From assembly GCF_030269925.1 (NCBI RefSeq), contig NC_085121.1:15393501-15457500 (forward strand): a stretch of 64,000 bases of DNA, in the 5' to 3' direction. Positions 24,960 through 48,116 of this stretch are shown one piece after another. How positions within the stretch are numbered: the first letter of the stretch is position 1; each line of letters begins with the position of its first letter. The notes beneath the pieces are model-generated. The model was not told the DNA's origin. It searched no databases and saw nothing but the letters and a program-made list of their open reading frames with translations. Source of the DNA: Bombyx mori (taxonomy: Eukaryota > Arthropoda > Insecta > Lepidoptera > Bombycidae). The position numbers were made by a program, and so were the translations under genes.

Positions 24960-26000
24960 TTGGCACATAAATTAAGTATCAATTGGATCATTGTGGGTGT
25001 TGGGTTATTGTATTTCACAATTTAATATAAGTGCGATCTTTTAACTGTATGGTATCTAGGTAAGATTAATTGTAAGTTACCTAGTTGTTAAAATTTTTTT
25101 TCATCACCAAATCACTAAAAAACATGTTTATTTGACCTATCAATCAAATAGGTTCGAAAAAAAAGCCAAATAATAGGGATTATTTTTATTTTGAATAAGT
25201 CCATGAAGAAATCCATACTTATTGACCATTCGTTGTTATTTTTTCACTATATTTAGGATTTATTTTTGTTGGAATTGGTTGTCATTGGAATCAATGCCCA
25301 GTTTCATGTAAATCTTGAATAATTAATTATTATAGCACTTGCAAGCATATATTCTGCAAAATCTTAGTTTTTATGAGACACTGTTGTTTGTACTAATTTT
25401 GAGTGTCATATTTGAGACGTTCATATTCAAAATCTGTAAAATAAAACAAAGTGTCATTGCTTAAAATAGCTTGGCGATAAGCTCAAATTATTGTAAACAA
25501 AACATTCTTTGGCCCTGACGCCAAGAACATAATAAAAACAAATGAGTTACGAGAGCCACTCGAGAGACATTTGACGAGGGTCGTTTTTGTGTAAACACGT
25601 GCAGTATAAAAAGAATGTACTGGAACATGTGGCGGTTTGCCTTTTATTTTATCACGTAGGTTAGTTTGCTTAATAAATATATAATATTACATCCAGCAAG
25701 CGTTTTTTTTTTTTTTATCGGAAAATGAAAGTTAAATTTGAGTACCCCGTATTATTTTTATTAGAACTGTTAGGTGTAGTATTAGATATTACATAAAGAA
25801 ATCTATCTTCTTGATAAATCTAATTGGAATTTTGTAGAATTACAGAAAATCAGGTTTTTCTAGATCTAGGTCATAGTTTCACCCCAACAGTTGATTTACT
25901 GGAATCCGCTTCAACAGTTGGGGTCAAATGTAAGGTTACAGTTTTCGAATATTGGAATGCTTATTTAAATGTTTAAAACACGGACAGTGCAACATCTTAG
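24960..26000. other. Intergenic, largely unassigned
   Basis: AT-rich sequence between the piggyBac relic and STT3A. No exon was seen on either strand. Confidence 0.5.
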
Positions 26001-26255
26001 GGTTTTATAAAAACTAGAGGTCCCGCAGTAGTCGAAATTCAACTATAATTAATTGGAATTGTAAGTTTGTACACTATTATGATTATAAGTTTTTGCTTCA
26101 CGTATTAATATATAGATAAAATATTATAATGGTGTAATAGTGTACAAAGTATTTGCAATGTAATTATATTAACCATGAAGCAGAGTGTTTTTAATAGCCC
26201 CTCACCTCCAGAACCCATTCCCCTCATATTTAACCGTCCAAGTCTCAGTTGGAAT
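25918..26255. repeat. Dispersed noncoding repeat, copy 1
   Basis: Blocks AGGTTACAG, ATTTAAATGTTTAAAACA, GTACAAAGTATTTGCAAT, TATATTAACCATGAAGCAG and ATTTAACCGTCCAA are collinear with 57335-57592. The copies differ mainly by the Helitron-like insertion at 26014-26116. Confidence 0.75.
26014..26116 (-). mobile_element. 103-bp Helitron-like insertion with paralogous empty site
   Basis: On the plus strand it starts CTAGAGGTCCCGCAG and ends ATATATAGA, the reversed TC...CTAG pair, between A and T. The sister repeat near 57455 lacks it and reads GAGTTTTATAAATATAAAAT across the junction. Confidence 0.65.
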
Positions 26256-26962
26256 TTTACAGAAAATTTATATAAAATAGTTTATGAGAGAAGCAAATAG
26301 ACAAGCATGCAAGCCAAGCTAGGCACATGCGTAAGTCCGGCGATATCTATTGTCAAATCAAAACCAACCACCGAACGCTTTCACTTCTTTATTATAAATA
26401 GTAAAATAATAACAAAGCTCTCAATCAATTCCAACAATTTTATTGGGTGGTTGTTACATTATTATTAATTCTATATGACGCATTTTATGATTTTTGCGGT
26501 GCTATCTTCGAACAGAATGAATTGACCGATTGATGAATTGAACAGAGTGTCATAATGTTATACCTTTTCGTGGAAGTATTTCGTTGTTGAGTAATTTATT
26601 AAAAAACTTGATACATATCTGCAGGAATAAAACACCAGTATTTTATGGGACTTTTTAGCGGGAACGCGAGGAGTGCAATTGTGGAATTTGTTTTATTTTC
26701 TCTATTTAGTGTTTCTTCAGGTTTAAATGTGTAATAACGGTGGTTTATTAACTGTTTAATATTTGTGAAAGTGCACAAATGTGAGAAAATGAAACATCCT
26801 CCTCCTCCAAATCCAATTGGATCCTCCAAAAAGTGCACTGAAAAAATCTCAGTAAATGACCACCGTTTTACTGAGATTATATTATTTCATCCCATATCAT
26901 CTCATCTCATTTCATCGCAGTTGATTAGTGTCTCAAATTAATCATCTTCATTTCATTTCAAG

Positions 26963-27008
26963 TTTTATGAAAAATGATAATATAGAGATATTATCATTTT
27001 TCATAAAA
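26963..27008. repeat. Perfect palindrome, 21-bp arms and 4-nt loop
   Basis: TTTTATGAAAAATGATAATA plus one more T, loop AGAG, then the exact reverse complement. It lies about 245 bp upstream of the STT3A start codon. Confidence 0.9.
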
Positions 27009-27253
27009 ATAGAAATATAAATTAATAAAATAAGATATGGCTTAAGAGTCTTAGTTACCAGGTCATAAAATCCCTCAAAAAAATATCAAGGGAAAAGTCT
27101 ATGCCCTATGCCACGCTGTTGTGAACTGTCAGAATTGTCGCCGACTGAAGAAAAGTTTAGCGAAGGTTGCCGGTGCTTCTTACTTTGATTAAGCAATACT
27201 AAATCGCAAATCTATGTGAAATTAAAATAAAGTACCCATCATAAAAAATCAAA

Positions 27254-39427
<12,174 letters not shown>

Positions 39428-40780
39428 TTTTAAACTTTTACAAGACTGAAGAATGCTTTTTCTAAATAATTGAATTACAATTTTTGCAACTATTTTTGAA
39501 TGCATTTTTTTATATTTGAAATAATTTAATTTTCAATTCAGGCTCAAATTGTCCTTATTGTCTGTGATCTGTTGTGACATTATCTGAATGTGACTATTGT
39601 GAAGGATATTTAGAATAGGTCATTAATATTAAATTGGTCTAGAAATAACTACACAATACACATAGTGAACTGATAGAAACAGTTCACTCAAGTTTGTTTA
39701 CAAAGTCATTAATAAAGATGGAAAGATAATTTAAAAAAGGCATTCTTCAGTCCATACTAGAGGACATTTGGCGTATTAAAATAAAAAATAATGATATTCA
39801 TTTTTAGTTCTCTCTAACGTTGGCAACTTGTCTCAAAATGCTAGTTTTATTTTAATACACCAAATGTGTTATTTTTATAATGTAAAAGTGAAGCGAGTTT
39901 GTGTTTTGATGTTCACATACGGGCTTATAACATTCTTGATACAGGAAAAATATTTAGGGAATTATAATGTTACAATTATGAAATTATCAAGATGTCTTTT
40001 CAATGTTAAATGTAGAGGAGAAATGTAATGTAATTTTAGTTTTTCAATAGTTGTATGTAATTTTTGTCCCTATTTTAGTGAAGTTAACGATATGGCAGCA
40101 GAAAACGTTGTCCCTTAATGAGTAAAATCAAATTGAAAATATTGAAATTCTGTTCGTGTTGGCTAAGAAATACACAGTTATGTTTAAAATACTTAACTTA
40201 TTGAGAATGAAAATACTATTTTAGTCAATTTGTTATTTTAACTAATTAGAGAGCTGATTTTATCACAACTGTTCTACTTATAGGAATGTTACTTTTACTG
40301 AATATTTTTTGTGTATAATTTTGATAACTGAATTTAAATCTCACTGCATTCGAAAATCGTTTTCGAAATGTAACCAAACATGTTGCCGTTAGGGCACTTG
40401 AAGGTATGTTATGTAAATAAATAAAAAGATACATTAGCTTAGAAAAAAATCACAGACAGGACAACAAAAAATGGAAGACTGCAGTTTGGTGGTGAATAAT
40501 TAGTAATTTGGCCACTGCACGTTGGTCGGCCGGAATGTATACATGCAAAGTATGATGTACATTGAACTTTAAATTTCTATTCGTGCCGACGGAACTTGAG
40601 TGTAGGATTTCACATTGAAATGACAAATTTGTCTTTTATATATGTAACTTTAGATACGAAACTACGCACAAATTATTGAATGGTATGCGATTTTAGACAA
40701 TTCTCAATCTGTATGCTAATGATGTAAAATGTTTTTTTTTATTATTTTATTAATTAAAATAAAGTTTATTAATGAAATAT
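39428..40780 (+). other. Probable 3' UTR of STT3A
   Basis: AT-rich sequence follows the STT3A stop codon with no further coding exon visible on either strand. The first well-placed AATAAA is at 40758-40763, which would give a 3' UTR of about 1.35 kb. Earlier, shorter 3' ends are possible; transcript data would decide. Confidence 0.5.
40758..40763 (+). terminator. Stt3A: Polyadenylation signal, likely STT3A
   Basis: Canonical AATAAA about 1.33 kb after the stop codon in AT-rich sequence, followed by a T-rich stretch. A TTTATT at 40833-40838, which reads AATAAA on the minus strand, could serve the convergent kinetochore-like gene. The two transcripts would then end within about 100 bp of each other. 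Confidence 0.55.
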
Positions 40781-41146
40781 GTGTATTTTATTTAAACGAG
40801 TTATAAAAAAGGCGAAATTTATAAGATTAATATTTATTTGCACCAAAATAAATAAACTCTTAACACTATTATTCTAGTTTTAATTAGTATTGGATGAACA
40901 ACAATGAATCTTATCCTTCATGCCTTCTTTAAGTTAAAGAAAATTACGTTGAAATATTCCATAAAATTGACCAAGTTCATAAAATTGTGTTAACAAACTT
41001 ACACAACAGTTCCAATGGTATCAATCTAACTAAAGTGTGTTGTAAGTCCGACTGGTGTCTTATTCACAAACTTCTCAAAGGGAACTATTTCTATAGTCAA
41101 CGTTTTGCAGCTGCAATGCATTGGAGGAGTAAACGTTCTATCAGCA

Positions 41147-44100
41147 TCAGGGCTCTGGTCCCTCTTCGCTCTGGTCGGAACAGTCCTCGGGTCGGAAGGT
41201 GTCATCATTATTATGGTTGTATGGATGGGCTTTGAAACGCTTGCGCCTGTGAGATTTACGTTCCACAGGCTTGAAGCCAATCTGGGAAAAAAATAATTGA
41301 TCAGCCAAGATGGGAAAGGCTCACGGAACCGCGACAGCCACGGATGGGGACGGTGATGCTATGTAAATTAAAAATACTTTTTTGACCGAGCGACTGACGA
41401 GACATAACCCCCAGAAATAGCAGGTTTTCTTGAGCTGGTGGTGGACATATCACAACCTTGACATTCAGCAATTATGTTTAGATGAAAATAAAATGAATTT
41501 AATTTAAATTTTTTGACATGTTTAATAACATGTTTCCGTTTGCTCACCTGGTGAATCATCTGGTAGGGCCCGACACCATCTATAAACGCATCTCTGAATG
41601 CCCTCTGTAATGGTTTTCTTTTAAATACCGTACATTGTTCTTTTAAAGCCGCTACCGCTCCTGCAGGGATGTCTGGAATAATCGGATGAATTTTAAGTTA
41701 ACAATACTGAACTTGACTAATAAATTGTAAATTCAGTTTATACAACTCTTTACCATAAAATTGTGTGAACATATCTCAATTGTGTAATTTGGTTTACAGT
41801 ATTATGCACAAGTACATTTAGTTTAATTTTGAATTTTGAATTATGAATAAATAGAGCATGGAAAAATTTTGACTGTTATCTGAATAATTGTGTAACAAAA
41901 ATTTTTCAACCTGTGTGGTCAACGTAAATAAAAGTATTGTTATATAGTATATAGTATAGTAATAAAAGTACACGGACAACCCTCCGTAAACGTAATCAAA
42001 GCGCCGGAAATAATATGTCGTATATTGATCATAACAAAAAGAGAATTAGGCCATAAAGTGTAGTTTTAATAGAAAATTTAATATCATGATGTAAATTAAA
42101 AAAAAAATGCTCTTAAAGAAGTTTTAAGATGATGCTGGCCGGAATGTAATGTTATTTCAAACGCGCTTGATTTCTTCAAACTTTAGTCACTTTATATTAA
42201 ATGAAGATATGCCAAATTTCTAACAGGTTGAATAAAAAGAAATTCAGAATTAACAGGCTAGTTTTGTGTGATGTCCCGCACAATTATAATTGTCGTAGTT
42301 ACTTACCAGTGGTGGGACCTCATGTGAGTCGGCACTGATACGTACCAGCAGCCTACCTATTTCTGTCGTGAAGCAGTGATGCATTTCGGTTTGAAGGGTG
42401 GTGCAGCTGTTATGTTCTAAAAACTTAGACCTTGGTACTCATATCTCGGTGGTGGCATTTAGGTTGTAGATGTCTATGGGCTTAAGTAACTGCTTAACTT
42501 CAGATGGGCCGTAAGACTGTCCACCTATCTAAGCAATGAAAAAAAATATTCAAAGCATGACTACCTCATCATAGAAACTAAAAATAACTAAAACTAAAAA
42601 TAAAAAATGACCACAAAATTATCATTAAAGTACACACATACCTAAATCCTTAAAAGAATACTGTTTGGGTCTTATATCATAAACTCGATAGTCTAACACG
42701 AGTACCAGATTCAAGTGTTCATCTTCTTCCACGGCGCTTTGAGCAGAGAAGGATATCTCAATGTGGGAAGCGTCCAGAAGTTTAAAGAGTTGAGCTTCTA
42801 CGTTCAGCATTTTCTACAACCACAAGAATATTAAGTCTACAAATAGATATGGACAATCTCCTCTACTTATCAAACATTGTTTATAGTAGTCATTTTTTTT
42901 ATGTTAAAAAATATATTGGATTCAGTTTTTATGTTAATTATAAATGCACCACACTATTACAAGGCCTGGACACACATCTTGGGGATGTGATATTGAATTC
43001 TCAAAATAGCTCTCCTTTACTACAAATTAGGAGTGGGTAATATCGGTTTTGCCTATCGAATCGTATCTATATATCGAGGATCAATATCGGATATTGAATC
43101 TATATATTTTCTGAATCTATATATTGATGGATGCTAGTAGATTTTCTCGATTCATGATATTTGAGATTTGAAACGATACGCTGATATAATATCGTAGTAG
43201 ATATAGATTTAAGTCAACGTTATACGGTTGGTTTTCTGATATCAATTTATAATATGATCTTAAAGTAATAAAAAGAACATGAAAATAAAAATATCAAAAA
43301 AACTTTCCTTCATGCTTTTACCAGGCTTAGGACTGGCTACATTATTTTCAGTTTTTAGTATTTTGTGTCTTAATTTAAAATTACAAAATATACCAAAAGA
43401 GTGTAGATTTCAAAAGTTTAATACAAACACAAGAAATAAACTCAATTATTTGGATTCAACTATAAATTGAAAAATGTGTACTTTAAAAATCAAACACAAA
43501 AAACTTTTAAGTATTTATAAACACTTGTCCAAAAATTCTAGTTCAAGGTCAAAGCGCGTGAAATTAAATTCAACGATGCAAATAGGCTATACTGCATTCA
43601 AGTTAGGGTCGAAAGTTGAAACTTCTTTCCTTAATTGTATCCTGCTGATACGCTAAGAATAATCTACAGACATATGGACTTAAATATAAGGTTTACAATT
43701 GTATGGATAATGCCTGTTTCTGTTTCATTCATCACATGATATCCCTACCCTATCGTGCGCTCACTCACTCTGGCCGATTCGATACGAACCAAACGAATAT
43801 TGCTGATATTAACGAATCGGTACGATATGCCGATGCGCATCACATCGAGCAATATCGTGTATCGGCTGATATCGAAATATAGATTTCGATTCACGAATCG
43901 GTACGATATGGCGATGCGCATCACATCGAGCAATATCGTGTATCGGCTGACATCGATATATAGATTTCGTGCGGGGCGATATCGGATTCAACGATATTGC
44001 TGCGATATATAGATATTGAATCTATATACGATTTATATCACCCACTCCTACTACAAATGGGCATATCTGTGCACCATAAATAGCCAGGATGCCGACACAT

Positions 44101-46159
44101 GTTGGGCACTTAAAAAAATTGTGTATCTTTGAATTGAACTGTAAACATCAGGCATCAAATAAGGACTTCAACCCAGCCTATTAATGCGGGAAAACAGTAA
44201 TGGTTTGAAAAAGGAGCAGTCATTATACTATATAATTAATACTCATGTCTCAAAGTGGGTAGTGATAATCTTGTACAACTAAATCTACAACAAGTGCAAA
44301 AATATGTTAGCACACTTACTTTTAGTGCTTCAAACTGTTGTAATCTATCATAATAAGCAACCAGAGCCTTACGTATAGCACCAAGACATTCTGGCATCAT
44401 GATATTATCATATTCTTCCATCACTGCATTAATATTGAAACCCAGAGGCAAAGACGACTTGGAAACTACGTTTGCTCCTACAGAAAGATATAAGAATTAG
44501 CATTTAGGTTTTTTTTTTCTATGATTCAAATCTTTTCTAAGCCTTGTTATTTACTGCTACTGGTGGTAGGACCTTTAGTGAGTCCGCACGGGTAGGTACC
44601 ACCACCCTGCCTACTTCTGCCGTGAAGCAGTAATGTGTTTCAGTGTAAAGGGTGGGGCAGCTGTTGTAACTATACTGAAACCTTAGAACTCATATCTCAA
44701 GGCGGGTGGCGGCATTTACGTTGTGGATGTCGAACGCTGCCGAACGCGGAGGCCGATTGTGCCTCTTTGTCGTTCGTTGCGCGCTGTCGCTTGCACTTCA
44801 AGCCTTAAATGGAACGCCTCAATGAATCATGTTTTTTCGTGCGTGCAGCCGGCTCCATCGTATTATAAGACGTTGTTACATCAAAAAAATATTATTAAGA
44901 ATTATTGGAGATGATCTATTAATGGTGTATGGTTTTCATGGAATTAATTTAATATTTAAGTTTTTATAGCTCTGCAACATCCAATGTGCTCACAAGTTGA
45001 TATCATCAGTTTCATAGCATCTGGTAAACATCTGGCTGTGCCTCCAGTGCTGGATTTGCATTCATGAATAATAAACAACCATTCATCAGATGAACAATGT
45101 CTTTTTCTTGAAAGGCAATATAAAATTTTGGTCAACAATTAATAATATGAAAATGTATTTATTACCTGCTTGCATTTCAATCCTGAGTCCATGTTTAACC
45201 ACATTATCGGAATCATGTTGCATGTGATACACCACACAGCAGTGTTCGCCTACAACATATGACTGAACCTCCATTCCAGTTAAAATTGACATCAGTTCTA
45301 AATTCCTCTTTAGGCTGTCTATAGAGTTTGTTAATACTATTTTCTGTAATTCCGAAATGTAATCAAAGTTAATCATAGTGGGACAACATTAGGGTTCTGA
45401 AAGCTTTATAGAGATTTAAATGTCTAGTATAATTTAATGGTTTGGGGGATTTTGTGAGTCTGCACTCTCTGATTGCATTATATCCTAAATCTATATTTAT
45501 TATAAAGCCTTGTGGGTTGCTCCAGGTAGACCACTAAAATAAAACTGAAATTTCAACCATATAATTTTAGGCAGCGGCAGCAGCATTCATTTTGTTGACC
45601 AGACCCTAATATCATTTAACACAATGTGGTGTGTGAAATGATTTCAAGGAGATAATGGAATGGAATAAACAAATAATAATTAAATACCAATTTAAATCTT
45701 CAAAGTTCTGGGTAAAATGTTAATTTTGAAAGGTTTAAATTGGATGGATATGCATAGCTTAGAATTAATCGATTTTTTTTAAATCATACCTGTGGACGTA
45801 CAAATTGTTCAGATTTCTTCTTTACTGGGGAAGACTTATGCTTATAACTATTTCTTTGTAGCTGAAACAGTTCGTTTTGTTTTTCTTTAAGGTTCTCCCT
45901 AAGTTTTTCGATCTCATCTTGAAGTTCATCACAATCATCTGAACTACGCCTTGCTACAACTGTAGAAAACTTTTAATTCAGATCTAAGTTACTACTTCAA
46001 GCAAAAGTTTAATTCTAAGATTTTAATGAATATAGTTTGAGCGTTTATATAGATACTTAAGTATTTCTTGTATTTAATAGAAATAGAAGATTAAAAAGCA
46101 TTCAAGGGTTTCAACTTACGTTTTGTTTGAAACAGCTTTGTAATTTTCGTTTGCTTCAT
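41147..46159 (-). CDS. Probable kinetochore CCAN subunit, CENP-P/CENP-O type
   Basis: Seven exons join with consistent phases: 46120-46159, 45790-45959, 45166-45343, 44320-44477, 42642-42813, 41548-41672, 41147-41281, giving 325 aa. Order: a basic N terminus with QTKITKLF (residues 3-10), a charged coiled coil (about residues 20-48), a linker, then alternating strand and helix segments. The stretch SLKRNLELMSILTGM matches the spacing of the CENP-P segment ending LSTLTGI. LNLVLVLDYRVYDIRP resembles its later beta strands, and the ALKEQ...KPLQRAF region resembles the end of the RWD body. The C terminus is basic then acidic and looks disordered. CENP-P and CENP-O pair through RWD folds and belong to the inner kinetochore. 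The gene model is firm; the family call rests on recognised patterns and length (human CENP-P is 288 aa). Alternative: CENP-O or another RWD coiled-coil protein. Confidence 0.58.
42270..42548 (+). repeat. Bm1-type SINE, diverged, slightly longer 5' end
   Basis: Starts upstream of the common boundary with CCCGCACAATTATAATTG, which matches the middle part of the full-length copy at 32060, then the body from CCAGTGGTGGG to AAGCAATGAAAAAAA. Confidence 0.7.
43028..44050. mobile_element. hAT-type non-autonomous element, 1,023 bp
   Basis: CTACAAAT is duplicated exactly at 43020-43027 and 44051-44058. Ends TAGGAGTGGGTAATAT and ATATCACCCACTCCTA are terminal inverted repeats. Both ends are rich in ATCG, GATATCG and TATATAGA motifs, and an 81-bp unit starting CGAATCGGTACGATATG is duplicated at 43813-43893 and 43894-43969. 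There is no transposase frame. Located between exons 4 and 5 of the kinetochore-like gene. Confidence 0.9.
44558..44730 (+). repeat. Bm1-type SINE, 3'-truncated
   Basis: Body from ACTGGTGGTAGGACC to TACGTTGTGGATGTC, then unrelated GC-rich sequence (44731-44830) of unknown origin that lacks the SINE tail. Confidence 0.75.
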
Positions 46160-47298
46160 TATTCTTATTTTAAATACAATGATTATCAAGCTTTGTTGTA
46201 TGGACAACAACAATCTATTGTTTTAGTGAATCTATAAAATTATTTCCATTATGAGAATGTCACGTGTAAATCGTCAGTGGTTATAACAAACAACACTATA
46301 TAGGTATTATTATTAATTTAATTATATAGGTACATATAATTTGCTAGCTATTAAAAGTTCTCTATGTCTTTAACCGACTCCAGAAATTTAAATTCAAAAT
46401 GAAATAATCTTGTCAACAATGTGACATTTGTCATTAGTTTATCATTTCGACAGGCAAAGAAAAAGCCCATACAGCATTTGGTTTGGAAACCAAACCCATG
46501 GTTGTGACATACGAAAACTAAAATGGAACACAATGAAATGAAGGAAAAAGAAATACTTCATATTTTTATACATTGATGAACAAGCTCACGGCTCACGTGG
46601 TACTATTTCCTGCAAGAAACATTTTAACAAGACCCAATCTGAGTAAATCACCATCTTATATTGAATATGGTCAGTAGGTCGGGTTGAAATCGACGATAAT
46701 TAGAGACCAATATTTCAACACAATTATGTATTACATTTTAGATAACTGAATTTCTTTATCTATTTATGTTTAGCTTCTGTCCGCAGCTTCGCCTGTACAG
46801 ACAGTACTTTACTATTTCAAAAGATTATTCTTCTATCAACTAGCATGCTGAATTTCACCAAAATCAATTCATCAACAATATTGTTGTGGCGGCGCACTGC
46901 CGTGTAATGCAGAGTTGTCAAGCCGGAGATATGTGATCGTAAGTATTAGTGATCCGACATGGCAACTCGGTGTCAGAGAGGAGTCAGGTAAATGTAGCGG
47001 GTAGTATCACAGAACACAAGACATCCGGGGCGTAGTGACTTTTCGATAGCTATAATGAAACACAGGAAATTTGAAAAATACTTGAATCTCGGTAACGACA
47101 CTTTCAAGACAACTTTGTAAATAAAAGTTCCGAACAATAACATTCGGACAGTCGGTCTACCGAGCAATTTCACCCGTTCGGTAAAAAAATTTGCATTAGT
47201 CATTATGAGACGTAACGACAAAGGCAACAAAACTATTTTACTTTCAAAATTTTACATTAAGAAAATAAATTGTATAGTTTTTTAGCCCTTTCTATTTA
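46160..47298. other. Intergenic, no gene recognised
   Basis: Between the start of the kinetochore-like gene and the SINE at 47299. It should contain that gene's promoter, but no TATA or initiator stands out. Confidence 0.45.
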
Positions 47299-47546
47299 TT
47301 GGTGGTAGGGCCTGTTGTGAGTCCGCGCGGGTAGGTACCACCGCCCTGCCTATTTCTGCCGTGAAGCAGTAATGCGTTTCGGTTTGAAGGGTGGGGCAGC
47401 CGTTGTAACTATACTGAGACCTTACAACTTATATCTCAAGGTGGGTGGCGCATTTAAGTTGTAGATGTCTATGGGCTCCAGTAACCACTTAACATCAGGT
47501 GGGCTGTGAGCTCGTCCACCCATCTAAGCAATAAAAAAAAAAAAAA
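47299..47546 (+). repeat. Bm1-type SINE, body-only copy
   Basis: Near-consensus body from TTGGTGGTAGGG to CTAAGCAATAAAAAAAAA. Confidence 0.85.
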
Positions 47547-48116
47547 CAAATTTAACCCAAAGCTAGAAGATTTTTTTGCAACTTCCCTTTCCTTTCTAAG
47601 GAGTTTGAACCAATTATAGAAACAACAATGCCTACGAGGGCAATATTTAGGAGAAAACAAAAATGAGAACAACTTACGAATACTTTTATTACATACATAC
47701 AAATGACACAAAGTTTGACATTTTACAAAAAAACCAACAAAATGTAATATTATTTATATTCGAGGAACGAAGTTATACGTAATGATAGCTTATTGACCAT
47801 TTAGTATCTTTGAAATAACACAATTATAGGAAAATAAAACATAGTCGCCGGGGACGTGACTTCTCGGGTTCTTTAAAAATCCCCACAGTCGTTTTTATTA
47901 TTACTTAATTCCCATCATTGTATTGGGTCATTATTTCATTTAATTTCATACCAATACCAAATACTATTTCAAATAAACAATTTTATCTCATACAGTTGCA
48001 ATTTGCTTAAAAAATAATTTATTTTAAAAAATTCGACACTGGCAACAATGGCATTTAAAGAAGCCTATTACCATACTGGAGAAGAAAGTGTACTTAGAAT
48101 CTCTTCCCATTTATAT

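Noticed and set aside
43279..43470. 63-residue open frame inside the hAT-type element
   Set aside because: No transposase or known motif; AT-rich chance frame.
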